Counted from the first letter of the stretch, positions 1 to 7,091 are shown. The stretch is DNA of 13,069 nucleotides from Lacrimispora sp. 210928-DFI.3.58 (GCF_020554865.1 NZ_JAJCIC010000061.1:1-13069); one strand, 5' to 3'. Translations and numbers: made by a program. Notes: generated by a model from the letters alone, not told the origin.

Positions 1-2
1 GG

Positions 3-55
3 CGATAAATGTAGAAAAGTCCGAGCTCTCGCTCGGGACTTTGTCTACAGTCTGA
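3..55 (-). repeat. 53-bp inverted-repeat copy, left end
   Basis: This block is identical, in reverse complement, to 13017-13069. Read on the minus strand it lies 3' of xerD. It folds (11-48) into a stem of 5+7+4 bp broken by two single C bulges on the same side and capped by a GAGA (GNRA) tetraloop. The core stem is followed by TTTTCTACATTTAT, so it could end xerD transcription. Direct sequence observation; the terminator role is inferred. Confidence 0.9.
11..48 (-). terminator. Terminator-like bulged hairpin after xerD
   Basis: On the minus strand GTAGA pairs with TCTAC, AAAGTCC with GGACTTT and GAGC with GCTC around a GAGA loop, giving 16 bp with two C bulges. The U-tract is discontinuous (TTTTCTACATTTAT), so this is a weaker match to an intrinsic terminator than the one after pyk. 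Its position directly after the last leftward gene supports the call. Confidence 0.5.
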
Positions 56-79
56 ACATCTGTACATATACAGATGTTC
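54..79 (-). other. Perfect 11-bp hairpin between xerD and the repeat
   Basis: GAACATCTGTA (54-64) and TACAGATGTTC (69-79) are perfect reverse complements around a 4-nt loop. The hairpin lies 20 nt after the xerD stop codon and directly abuts the constant repeat hairpin. The equivalent place in the right-hand copy also holds a strong hairpin of unrelated sequence. No U-run follows it, so alone it is not a standard terminator. Confidence 0.8.
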
Positions 80-98
80 TTCTTTTCTTTTTTCATCT

Positions 99-983
99 CT
101 ATTTTCTGGAAATGGCCGCCCTGTAGGCCTCCCCCACTGTTCCCCCTGAATAGGCCGCATACATCTGGGCCGTGGTGCTGTCTGAGTGGCCCAGCATAGC
201 CTGGACAGCGTGAATGTCGGCACCGCCCCGTATCAGATGGGCTGCAAAGGAGTGGCGCAGGGTATGGGGGGTAATGTCGGCCTGAATGCCCGCCTTTTCC
301 CCATAGTACTTGATGATCTTCCAGAAGCCCTGGCGGCTCATGGCCTTGCCGTTGCAGTTGGTAAAAAGCCATTCTGATTCCTGGCCTTTGAGCAGGTCAC
401 GGCGTCCCCGCTCCAGATAGGAGGCAAGGGCCTGCTTTGCCGTCTTTCCAAAGGGCACCATGCGCTCCTTGTGCTCATCGCGGCAGGTAATATATCCAAT
501 CTGCATATTCAGATCAGTAAGCTTTAGATTGATCAGCTCCGAAACACGCATACCGGTGGCATACAGAAGCTCCAGCATAGCCTTGTCCCGCAGCTCCTTT
601 GGGGAGGACAGGCCCGGCTGCTCCAAAAGGGCGTTTACCTCGTTGACACTTAAGATTACCGGCGCCTTCTTCTCGATCTTTGGGGCCCGCAGAAGCTCTG
701 CCGGATCGCGGATGATCTTTCCTTCCTTCTGCATAAAACTGAAAAATGCTTTGATAGAGGCCAGTTCTCTTGATATGGTGGTAGACGCCTTTCCTTCTTT
801 TTCCAGATACAGGATATAAGAATTCAGGCTGGTCCTTGTCACCTTACCAACCTCTGTGATCCCCTTCTCCTTCAGAAATGCACTCAGCTGCACCAGGTCC
901 CGCTGATAGGAGATCTCTGTATTCTTAGAAGTCTTTTTTACATCTCTCAGATAGCTCACAAAATCCTTTATGTCCGACGTCAT
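99..983 (-). CDS. xerD: Tyrosine recombinase XerD
   Basis: A 294-residue tyrosine recombinase of the XerC/XerD family, the usual length. XerD and XerC act at dif to resolve chromosome dimers at the terminus. The N-terminal SAM-like core-binding domain spans about residues 1-90 and the catalytic domain about 105-285. Visible catalytic residues are R146 (YATGMR), H240 and R243 (HTLRH), H266 (LGHS) and nucleophile Y275. The usual GKGxKER strand reads CRDEHKER (167-174), so the position of the standard catalytic lysine holds Asp. The ATG start has an AGGGG/AAGGGG-rich region just upstream, and the alternative ATG 11 bp upstream is out of frame. Its location after nudF and spoIIM resembles ripX/xerD in Bacillus, supporting a housekeeping role rather than an integrase. 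A strong promoter precedes it at 1046-1074. Confidence 0.9.
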   Translation of the reverse strand: MTSDIKDFVSYLRDVKKTSKNTEISYQRDLVQLSAFLKEKGITEVGKVTRTSLNSYILYLEKEGKASTTISRELASIKAFFSFMQKEGKIIRDPAELLRAPKIEKKAPVILSVNEVNALLEQPGLSSPKELRDKAMLELLYATGMRVSELINLKLTDLNMQIGYITCRDEHKERMVPFGKTAKQALASYLERGRRDLLKGQESEWLFTNCNGKAMSRQGFWKIIKYYGEKAGIQADITPHTLRHSFAAHLIRGGADIHAVQAMLGHSDSTTAQMYAAYSGGTVGEAYRAAISRK

Positions 984-1045
984 AGCCCCTTCATGCCCCT
1001 AACACATTTTCACCAAAAATCGCCCGAATCGGCGTGCTAGCTTAC

Positions 1046-1074
1046 ATTATAGCGACATTTTCCCATAAAATCAA
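1046..1074 (-). promoter_or_regulatory. Sigma-A promoter of xerD
   Basis: On the minus strand a -35 TTGATT (1069-1074) is separated by 17 bp from a perfect -10 TATAAT (1046-1051). The predicted start lies near 1039, giving a leader of about 55 nt before the xerD ATG. xerD can therefore be expressed independently of spoIIM. Confidence 0.75.
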
Positions 1075-1123
1075 ACACATTTTTCCCACTTTTGTATACT
1101 TTTTTACTACGTTATATCATCTC

Positions 1124-1170
1124 TACAACATCTTGCCCCCCCACATTCTCCCCCTTGCCCATATGTTGTA
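1124..1170 (-). other. Stem around G-rich tract, 3' of spoIIM
   Basis: TACAACAT (1124-1131) and ATGTTGTA (1163-1170) form a perfect 8-bp stem. On the minus strand the loop carries G-runs of 3, 5 and 7 (1136-1160). It begins 4 nt after the spoIIM stop codon. No U-run follows it, so it is not a clear terminator; the G-runs could form a quadruplex. Confidence 0.45.
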
Positions 1171-1174
1171 AGAC

Positions 1175-1696
1175 TCACAAAATCCCCCTCAAATACTGTC
1201 CCGCAAAAACCTCCAGAAAAGCTCCTAAACCTGTTACTGCCAGAAGAAATATCCCCCCCGGAAGATGGATCCTCTTTTCCTTCTGGCCTGCCCACCGGGC
1301 CAGCACAAACCACACAAACAGGTATAAGATTCCCTGGGGCAGGAAAGCGCACAGAAAAGCTGCGATCCCCAGGATCCCCTTTCTGACAGTGAACACGGTG
1401 AGGACCACTGCCAGGGACATGGCCCCATGAAAGGTCAGGACACCAAACAGAAGCTGGCTGCAGACCGTAAGACCTGCCACCCAGCCTGCAAGCATCCCCA
1501 GGGCTCTTGACCGGAGGACAAGGAAAAATGCCTCCATGCCGGGATTTCCCCTTGTGATCCCAGCGTTTCCTCCCAGGATCTCTCCCTGGACCACGCTGCT
1601 GCCAAACAAAAGGGCTGCTGCCGTTCCTCCCAGTATTCCGGAAATAAACGTAAGCAGCAGCCAGTCCGCATAGGTAAATGAATATGTCCTTCTCAT
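1175..1696 (-). CDS. spoIIM: Stage II sporulation protein M-like membrane protein
   Basis: A 173-residue, strongly hydrophobic protein with about four to five membrane segments (roughly 11-31, 60-85, 90-105, 108-130 and 147-165). The arrangement of a first membrane helix, an RSRALG patch before the second, and GILGIAAFLCAFLPQGILY near residues 107-125 matches the SpoIIM family, where a similar FPxxxLY stretch occurs. In Bacillus, SpoIIM joins SpoIID and SpoIIP in remodelling peptidoglycan during engulfment of the forespore. It is shorter than Bacillus SpoIIM (about 214 aa). The ATG has a GGAGG 7 nt upstream. It follows the NUDIX gene by 66 bp and precedes xerD, matching a conserved neighbourhood. 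The family call rests partly on this context. Confidence 0.72.
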   Translation of the reverse strand: MRRTYSFTYADWLLLTFISGILGGTAAALLFGSSVVQGEILGGNAGITRGNPGMEAFFLVLRSRALGMLAGWVAGLTVCSQLLFGVLTFHGAMSLAVVLTVFTVRKGILGIAAFLCAFLPQGILYLFVWFVLARWAGQKEKRIHLPGGIFLLAVTGLGAFLEVFAGQYLRGIL

Positions 1697-1762
1697 GCTC
1701 CTGCCTCCGGCTTCCCTTATGGAATACCTTATGCAGGCTCGTTTCCCTTTATGAACGTTTCT

Positions 1763-2344
1763 TTAAGCAAGCTCATCCTTCTTGTCCACAGAGCGGTACT
1801 TACGGGCATAGGCCATAATAGCGGCAATGGTCTTTCCATCGGAGATCTTCCCCGCATAGATCATATCCTCCAGATCTTTCAGATCCCAGGCCTCCACGTC
1901 GATCACCTCATCCTCGTCCAGATGCTGGTGGGAAGGGATCAGGTTGCGTGCCACGAAAATGTCAATGGCCTCATCACAGAATGCCACCGTGGTGTTCACA
2001 CTGATCAGATATTCCATGTTCTCAGTACGGAAGCCCGTCTCCTCCTCCAGCTCCCTGTAGGCGCATTCGATCTTTGGCTCATCCGGCTCATCCAGCTTTC
2101 CTGCGGGGATCTCCAGTGTAAAGCGGTCCAGCGCATTGCGGTACTGGCGCACCATGAGGATCTTGCCCTCAGAGGTCACAGGGAGCACTGCTGCTGCCCC
2201 ATCGTGGTGGATAAAATCCCAGTGGGCCTCATGGCCGTTTGCCAATACGGTATCCTGATAGATTTTTAAGATCGTGCCCTGATACCGCAGTTCACGGTTC
2301 AGACGGACAACCGGCGTGTTCTCATTTTCTGCTTTCTTTCCCAT
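1763..2344 (-). CDS. nudF: NUDIX hydrolase, ADP-ribose pyrophosphatase type
   Basis: A 193-residue NUDIX hydrolase. The family most like it splits ADP-ribose into AMP and ribose 5-phosphate, removing a reactive metabolite. The NUDIX box runs from G82 to F105, ending RELEEETGF, with metal ligands E98, E101 and E102. The preceding LEIPAGKL is typical of ADP-ribose pyrophosphatases. The box is one residue longer than the canonical GX5EX7REUXEEXGU: six residues separate G82 and E89. The ATG has GAGAGGG 7 nt upstream, and that site immediately follows the proC stop codon, so proC and this gene are almost certainly co-transcribed. Substrate preference cannot be proved from sequence. Confidence 0.87.
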   Translation of the reverse strand: MGKKAENENTPVVRLNRELRYQGTILKIYQDTVLANGHEAHWDFIHHDGAAAVLPVTSEGKILMVRQYRNALDRFTLEIPAGKLDEPDEPKIECAYRELEEETGFRTENMEYLISVNTTVAFCDEAIDIFVARNLIPSHQHLDEDEVIDVEAWDLKDLEDMIYAGKISDGKTIAAIMAYARKYRSVDKKDELA

Positions 2345-2358
2345 GTTCTTACCCTCTC

Positions 2359-3162
2359 TTATTTTATTTTCTGGCTCTTTTCATAGCTGGCATCTGCTGC
2401 CTTGATAACAGCATTGCGAAGCCCCCACTCCTCCAGGGCGGACACTCCTGCAATGGTGGTTCCTCCCGGTGAGCAGACCTCATCCTTTAACTGGCCCGGA
2501 TGCTTTCCGGTCTCCAGCACCATCTTTGCACTGCCAAGCACTGTCTGGGCAGCCATCTCATAGGCTGTCTTTCTGGGAAGGCCGTATTTGACCCCGCTGT
2601 CTGCCAGTGCTTCAATGAACATATACACAAAAGCCGGAGAACAGCCGCTGACACAGCCAACTGCATCCATCTGGCGCTCCTCCACCAGCTCTGCCTTACC
2701 GCAGGAGGTGAAGATTTCCCGGATCTCGGCCTTCTCCTCTTCGGAATAGGCCTCTGCCTCATAGGCCACTCCCGTCATGCCCTCGCCTAAGAGAGCCGGG
2801 GTGTTGGGCATGGCCCGCACCACACGCACCTGACCGCCCATGCGCTCCCTCAGGCTTTTGATGGTAAGTCCCGGCGCAAGGGATACTACGATCTGTCCAG
2901 GCCTTAAACCCTCTCTGATATCGTCAAACACCTCATCAAAATACTGGGGCTTTACTGCCAGGATCAGATACTGGGAGCTCTCTGCACACTCCCTGTTGGA
3001 AGATGCATGAGGCACACCGGTCTCCACCGTTACCTGCTCCATTTTCTCCCTGTGGGCTGCTGTGAACAACAGATCCTGCGGCCCATAGGTTCCCTTTTTC
3101 AAAAGTCCCTTTAAAATGGCGGAGCCCATATTTCCCATTCCGATAAATCCAACCTTCGCCAT
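2359..3162 (-). CDS. proC: Pyrroline-5-carboxylate reductase
   Basis: A 267-residue cytoplasmic enzyme catalysing the last step of proline synthesis, NAD(P)H-dependent reduction of 1-pyrroline-5-carboxylate. The Rossmann nucleotide loop is GFIGMGNMG (5-13), followed by LAVKPQ (68-73) and AMPNTPA (117-123). The C-terminal dimerisation domain contains the family signature around HPGQLKDEVCSPGGTTIAG (221-239). Length is normal. The ATG is well supported by AAGGAGG 8 nt upstream. The gene lies 14 bp before the NUDIX gene and 111 bp after the lysA-type gene. That 111-bp gap holds a hairpin enclosing a four-codon reading frame. Confidence 0.95.
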   Translation of the reverse strand: MAKVGFIGMGNMGSAILKGLLKKGTYGPQDLLFTAAHREKMEQVTVETGVPHASSNRECAESSQYLILAVKPQYFDEVFDDIREGLRPGQIVVSLAPGLTIKSLRERMGGQVRVVRAMPNTPALLGEGMTGVAYEAEAYSEEEKAEIREIFTSCGKAELVEERQMDAVGCVSGCSPAFVYMFIEALADSGVKYGLPRKTAYEMAAQTVLGSAKMVLETGKHPGQLKDEVCSPGGTTIAGVSALEEWGLRNAVIKAADASYEKSQKIK

Positions 3163-3229
3163 GCTCTCATCCTCCTTCCGACCCTTCTATAAGGCCTCTC
3201 TCCTGACACATGCAGTGCGCCACAAAGGC

Positions 3230-3268
3230 CCCGGCAGATCATAAACGCTTCATGCCGGGACCTCCTTT
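3230..3268 (-). promoter_or_regulatory. Four-codon reading frame (MKRL) within a hairpin, proC leader
   Basis: On the minus strand AAAGGAGG (3261-3268) stands 7 nt before ATG at 3253, followed by AAG CGT TTA TGA (3251-3239). CCCGGCA (3253-3259) and TGCCGGG (3230-3236) are perfect complements, so the ATG lies at the edge of a 7-bp stem with a 16-nt loop. No U-run follows, arguing against a simple lysA terminator. Translation of this frame would open the hairpin. A role in controlling proC is inferred; the peptide contains no proline. Confidence 0.4.
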
Positions 3269-3273
3269 CCATG

Positions 3274-4542
3274 TCAGTCGATATTTTTCAGTATATCACA
3301 AAAATCAAAGGTAGCAAAGTAGTCTTTTGCAGTTTCTGCCCTGCGTATCATCTCCACGGAGCCGTCCTCCTTCAGCAGGAGCTCCGCAGACTTTAGCTTT
3401 CCGTTGTAATTATAGCCCATTGCAAAACCATGGGCGCCTGCATCGTGGATCACCAGAAGATCTCCTTTTTCGATCTCAGGCAGCATGCGGTCAATGGCAA
3501 ACTTGTCATTGTTCTCACAGAGAGAGCCTGTGATATCATACATGTGGTCGCAGGGAGCATCCTCCTTGCCCATTACGGTGATGTGATGGTAAGCGCCGTA
3601 CATGGCAGGACGCATCAGGTTTACTGCGCAGGCATCCACGCCGATATACTCCTTGTGAGTGTGCTTCTCGTGGATCGCCTTTGTCACCAGGCAGCCGAAA
3701 GGCCCTAACATAAAACGGCCCAGCTCGGTGCACAGGGATACATCGCCCATTCCGGCAGGTACAAGGACCTCCTCATAGACCTGGCGCACGCCCTCGCCGA
3801 TGGCTAAAATATCATTGGGCTCCTGATCCGGGCGGTAAGGAATGCCAACGCCGCCTGACAGGTTGATAAAGGTAATGTGAGCCCCTGTCTCCTCCTTTAA
3901 CCTGACTGCCAGCTCAAACAGGATCTTTGCCAGCATGGGGTAATACTCATTGGTAACCGTGTTGCTTGCCAGGAATGCATGGATGCCAAACTGCTTTGCT
4001 CCCTTTGCCTTTAAGATCTTAAAGGCTTCGATGATCTGCTCTGTTGTCATGCCGTATTTGGCATCTCCGGGGTTGTCCATGATATCATTGCTGATCTTGA
4101 ACACACCGCCCGGATTATAGCGGCAGCTGATAGTCTCAGGAATATATCCCAGCGTGTCCTCCAGGCACTGAATGTGGGTGATATCATCTAAGTTGATGAT
4201 CGCCCCCAGCTTTTCTGCATAGGCAAACTCCTGAGGAGGAGTGTCATTGGAGGAAAACATGATATCGTGACCAGAGAAGCCGCAGGCCTTTGACATCATA
4301 AGCTCTGTCATGGAGGAGCAGTCTGTGCCGCAGCCCAGCTCCTGTAAGATCTTCAGGATAAATGGATTGGGAGTTGCCTTCACGGCAAAATACTCCTTGT
4401 AGCCTTTGTTCCACGCAAATGCCTGCTTTAACTTCCTGGCATTTTCTCTGATCCCCTTTTCATCATATAAATAGAAGGGAGTGGGATAGGTCTCCTCAAT
4501 CTTTTTTAACTGTTCCAGGGTTACAAATGGTTTCTTTTCCAC
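3274..4542 (-). CDS. lysA: Diaminopimelate decarboxylase family (fold type III PLP enzyme)
   Basis: A 422-residue enzyme of the alanine-racemase-fold PLP decarboxylases, most likely meso-diaminopimelate decarboxylase, the last step of lysine synthesis. The PLP lysine is K55 (YFAVK). The phosphate-binding glycines are NLSGGVG (227-233), followed by CTELGR (271-276) and the catalytic cysteine C342 (GSLCE). The subfamily diverges from textbook LysA: the usual HIGSQ segment reads GIHAFLASNT (186-195), and the usual GAYG reads GAHG (369-372), losing a tyrosine of the active-site region. Another decarboxylase substrate, such as a D-amino acid, is therefore possible. The start is GTG with GAGAGGAG 8 nt upstream. 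The leader consists of a repeated structured element shared with the rhomboid-like gene. Confidence 0.82.
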   Translation of the reverse strand: MEKKPFVTLEQLKKIEETYPTPFYLYDEKGIRENARKLKQAFAWNKGYKEYFAVKATPNPFILKILQELGCGTDCSSMTELMMSKACGFSGHDIMFSSNDTPPQEFAYAEKLGAIINLDDITHIQCLEDTLGYIPETISCRYNPGGVFKISNDIMDNPGDAKYGMTTEQIIEAFKILKAKGAKQFGIHAFLASNTVTNEYYPMLAKILFELAVRLKEETGAHITFINLSGGVGIPYRPDQEPNDILAIGEGVRQVYEEVLVPAGMGDVSLCTELGRFMLGPFGCLVTKAIHEKHTHKEYIGVDACAVNLMRPAMYGAYHHITVMGKEDAPCDHMYDITGSLCENNDKFAIDRMLPEIEKGDLLVIHDAGAHGFAMGYNYNGKLKSAELLLKEDGSVEMIRRAETAKDYFATFDFCDILKNID

Positions 4543-4560
4543 AATGTTTTCTCCTCTCTG

Positions 4561-4673
4561 TTACTATAAAAGTCCTGCCGCCGGATAGGGGCATGTGTTC
4601 AGGTATGCCAAATGCGCCCGCCAGACTTTCATGTTGTGGTGCGTTCCCCGCCGGGCGCATGAGGGTTTTCTAT
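4561..4673 (-). repeat. Structured leader element, copy 1 (before lysA)
   Basis: It aligns end to end with 7104-7220; the first 70 positions match at 63. On the minus strand it pairs ATGCGCCCG with CGGGCGCAT (4652-4660 with 4612-4620, perfect 9 bp) and GGCAT with ATGCC (4605-4609 with 4590-4594). Both copies end ACTTTTATAGTAA just before the Shine-Dalgarno site of the next gene. CTATAAAA occurs at both edges (4564 and 4670) of this copy. It could be a mobile palindromic repeat or a cis-acting RNA; no known riboswitch was recognised. Confidence 0.75.
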
Positions 4674-4688
4674 AAAAACTGTAGACAC

Positions 4689-4747
4689 AAAAAGCCTGTC
4701 AGGAAGTACCACATTAACGCGTTCCCGCGGTTATTGTACTCCCAGGC
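4689..4747 (-). terminator. Intrinsic terminator of pyk
   Basis: On the minus strand GCCTG (4743-4747) pairs with CAGGC (4694-4698), and GGAGTAC pairs with GTACTTC after a 4-nt bulge. The stem is followed by TTTTTGTGT. The loop holds its own hairpin (CGCG, GGAA tetraloop, CGCG). It starts 35 nt after the pyk stop codon and separates pyk from the lysA-type gene. Confidence 0.75.
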
Positions 4748-4781
4748 AGACTTCTTTGTCCAGTGTTTTTTCAATTATCTG

Positions 4782-6218
4782 TTATTCAATGCTGATTACC
4801 CGCATGATATTGGTCTGGGTAGCCGGCTCGTGACGTCTGGTGTAGGTGACCACGCCTGCGGTGATAACCGCCAGCTCTCCCGGATGAACCAGGCCCTTTT
4901 CCTTTAACTCCTCTGTGGAGTTCTCGATCAGCTCATCCGTGGACTCTGCTCTCCTGGACCATACAGGAGTCACACCCCACTGCAGCTGCATCTGACGCAC
5001 AGTTGCCATGCTGGGGGACATGCCGATGATCCTTGCAGCAGGCCTCCATTTTGACAGCAGCATGGAGGTAAAGCCGGAAATACTCGGCGCCACAATGGCG
5101 TCTGCTCCCACATCATGGGCCGTGGAAACAGAGGAAAAGCAGACAGCATTGGAAATATTCTTCATGTTCTGCTTGCTGACCTTGCGCTCACGGTAATTTG
5201 TATAATCCAGATGGCTCTCTGTCTCCTCCGCAATGGAAGCCATCATCTTTAATGCCTCTACCGGGTATTTGCCCATGGCAGTCTCACCGGACAGCATCAC
5301 AGCGTCCGTACCGTCATAGATCGCATTGGCAACGTCTGTCACCTCTGCCCTGGTAGGCCTTGGATTTCTTATCATGGAATCCAGCATCTGGGTGGCAGTG
5401 ATAACGGTCTTACAGGCCTCATTGCACTTGCGGATGATCTGCTTCTGAATGTGGGGAACCTGCTCTGCGGGGATCTCCACGCCCATATCGCCTCTCGCTA
5501 CCATAATGCCGTCTGCCGCCTCGATAATCGCATCCAGATTCTCAATGCCCTCTGCATTTTCGATCTTTGCGATCACCTTCATGGAAGAGCCCTGCTCATC
5601 CAGCATTTCCTTGATCTCACGGATGCAGTCAGCTGTGCGCACAAAGGAGGCTGCGATGAAGTCAAAGCCGTGCTTGATTCCAAAACGGATATCCTCCTTG
5701 TCCTTGTCCGTGAGGGCAGGAAGCTTGATCTTTACATTTGGCACATTGACGCCCTTTCTCTCGCCCAGCTCGCCGCCGTTTACCACGGTACATACGATAT
5801 CGGTGTCCTTTACTTCCTCTACCCGAAGCTCGATCAGGCCATCGTCGATCAGGATGCGGTTGCCGGAAACAACGTCCTCATTCAGCCCGCTGTAGTTGAT
5901 ATGACCAACATTTTCATCTCCTGTAACCTCTCTGGTGGTCAGCGTATATGTCTGTCCCTCCTTCAATGTTACCTTCTTCCCGTCCTTTAATACGCCTGTG
6001 CGGATCTCCGGTCCCTTTGTATCGAGAAGGGCTGCAACGGGAATATCCAGCTCCTTTCTCACCTCTTTTAACATCTCCAGGCGGCCCAGATGCTCGCTGT
6101 AATCGCCGTGGGAGAAATTAAATCTGGCTACATCCATTCCATTTTTTGCCAGCTCCGCCATCATGTTCTTGTCGCTTGTGTTGGGGCCCATGGTACAGAT
6201 GATCTTTGTTCTCTTCAT
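4782..6218 (-). CDS. pyk: Pyruvate kinase
   Basis: A 478-residue glycolytic enzyme that transfers phosphate from phosphoenolpyruvate to ADP, forming pyruvate and ATP. The N-terminal strand TKIICTMGP (4-12) is followed by R32 and NFSHG (34-38). The family signature IAKIENAEGI (216-225) contains catalytic K218 and metal ligand E220. Further active-site residues are D244 (ARGDMG) and T276 (TATQMLDS). The alpha/beta barrel, small B domain (about 70-170) and C-terminal regulatory domain (about 350-478) are complete. It lacks the extra phosphohistidine-like C-terminal domain present in the 585-residue Bacillus enzyme. The ATG has GGAGG 9 nt upstream. It follows the rhomboid-like gene by 15 bp and ends in a clear terminator. 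Confidence 0.96.
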   Translation of the reverse strand: MKRTKIICTMGPNTSDKNMMAELAKNGMDVARFNFSHGDYSEHLGRLEMLKEVRKELDIPVAALLDTKGPEIRTGVLKDGKKVTLKEGQTYTLTTREVTGDENVGHINYSGLNEDVVSGNRILIDDGLIELRVEEVKDTDIVCTVVNGGELGERKGVNVPNVKIKLPALTDKDKEDIRFGIKHGFDFIAASFVRTADCIREIKEMLDEQGSSMKVIAKIENAEGIENLDAIIEAADGIMVARGDMGVEIPAEQVPHIQKQIIRKCNEACKTVITATQMLDSMIRNPRPTRAEVTDVANAIYDGTDAVMLSGETAMGKYPVEALKMMASIAEETESHLDYTNYRERKVSKQNMKNISNAVCFSSVSTAHDVGADAIVAPSISGFTSMLLSKWRPAARIIGMSPSMATVRQMQLQWGVTPVWSRRAESTDELIENSTEELKEKGLVHPGELAVITAGVVTYTRRHEPATQTNIMRVISIE

Positions 6219-6233
6219 TTGATAAATCCTCCA

Positions 6234-7091
6234 TTATTCGTTATGCGGTGTATTATCCTGTGTTTTCACATGCTGATGTGTATATAAATGATCCATGCAG
6301 TACTCATAGCTGCCTTCACATTTGGAGCAATAGCGGAATTCCATGCCTGGGCTGTCCTTGTCTGTCCGGCCGCATACGGCACAGCGGTGTCCCCTCTTCA
6401 CCACAGCGGCAGGCCGCATTTTCTTCTGAAAATCCTTCTGGCGATGCTTCTGCTTGTAGCCCGTATCCCCCGCCAGCACCATCCACAGGAAAAAGATAGC
6501 CATATGGACAACGCACACAAAGATCTCCGCTTTGGTGAAAATGGAGCCGGTCACAAAGTCATACAGGTAAATGGCAGCCTCTGCCAGGGCGATCCACTTT
6601 GCCCTTAAAGGAAGGACCATCATGAGCATGACCTGGGACTCAGGAAACATCAGTGCAAACACAAAGAAAAAGGAATACACCAGATGAAGGGGTGTCAGCA
6701 CCAGCGGGAATCCCGTAAAGAGATAAAACAGGATCGCCACAGCCGCATTTAAGAGAACGCCGGAGATAATATAGCAATTAAACCGGAAAGTCCCCCATAT
6801 CTGCTCCACGATCGTGCCGAAGATGCGGATACAGTAAATGGCAAGCACATTAAACAGGATCAGCCCTATGGTGCTTCCCCCGGTAAATGCCGGCGGGAAG
6901 ATAAGAAAGGTAAAGATCCTCCAGACCTGCCCATGCAGGATAGCGACGGGATTCAGCATAAAGTAACTCAGAAGCTCCGGTGCCAGAAGGTACAGCATGA
7001 GCCCCATAGCCTGAAGAGCACACACATAGTTGATAATGCCCTTAATGGCATAACGGTTCAGGAAACGTTTTATTTTTGTAAAAAAATTCAT
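6234..7091 (-). CDS. Rhomboid-like membrane protein with C-terminal zinc ribbon
   Basis: A predicted 285-residue inner-membrane protein with about six hydrophobic segments (roughly 20-40, 58-75, 77-95, 106-127, 133-160, 163-180 and 188-207; two may be one re-entrant unit). LHGQVWRIFTF near 52-62 resembles the conserved GxxWR entry of rhomboids, and the helix layout fits the rhomboid/derlin superfamily. I see no GxSG serine motif or matching membrane histidine, so it is probably not a protease. The cytosolic tail has a likely zinc site: C237-C240 (CAVCG), C255-C258 (CSKC), then C265 and H268, plus H272 and H274. I chose ATG at 7091: GAGGG is 6 nt upstream, while the TTG two codons earlier touches that site. 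It is 15 bp from pyk and probably co-transcribed with it. Function unknown. Confidence 0.72.
   Translation of the reverse strand: MNFFTKIKRFLNRYAIKGIINYVCALQAMGLMLYLLAPELLSYFMLNPVAILHGQVWRIFTFLIFPPAFTGGSTIGLILFNVLAIYCIRIFGTIVEQIWGTFRFNCYIISGVLLNAAVAILFYLFTGFPLVLTPLHLVYSFFFVFALMFPESQVMLMMVLPLRAKWIALAEAAIYLYDFVTGSIFTKAEIFVCVVHMAIFFLWMVLAGDTGYKQKHRQKDFQKKMRPAAVVKRGHRCAVCGRTDKDSPGMEFRYCSKCEGSYEYCMDHLYTHQHVKTQDNTPHNE

Noticed and set aside
1751..2269. 172-codon plus-strand frame opposite the NUDIX gene
   Set aside because: It is antisense to a clear NUDIX hydrolase and shows no recognisable motif.
3230..3259. Hairpin between lysA and proC as an intrinsic terminator
   Set aside because: The 3' arm is followed by GCCTTTGTGG rather than a U-run.
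4561..4575. TATAGT near the end of the leader element as a -10 box for lysA
   Set aside because: No -35 box lies at 16-18 bp (TTGGCA is 37 bp away), and it lies only a few bases from the ribosome site.
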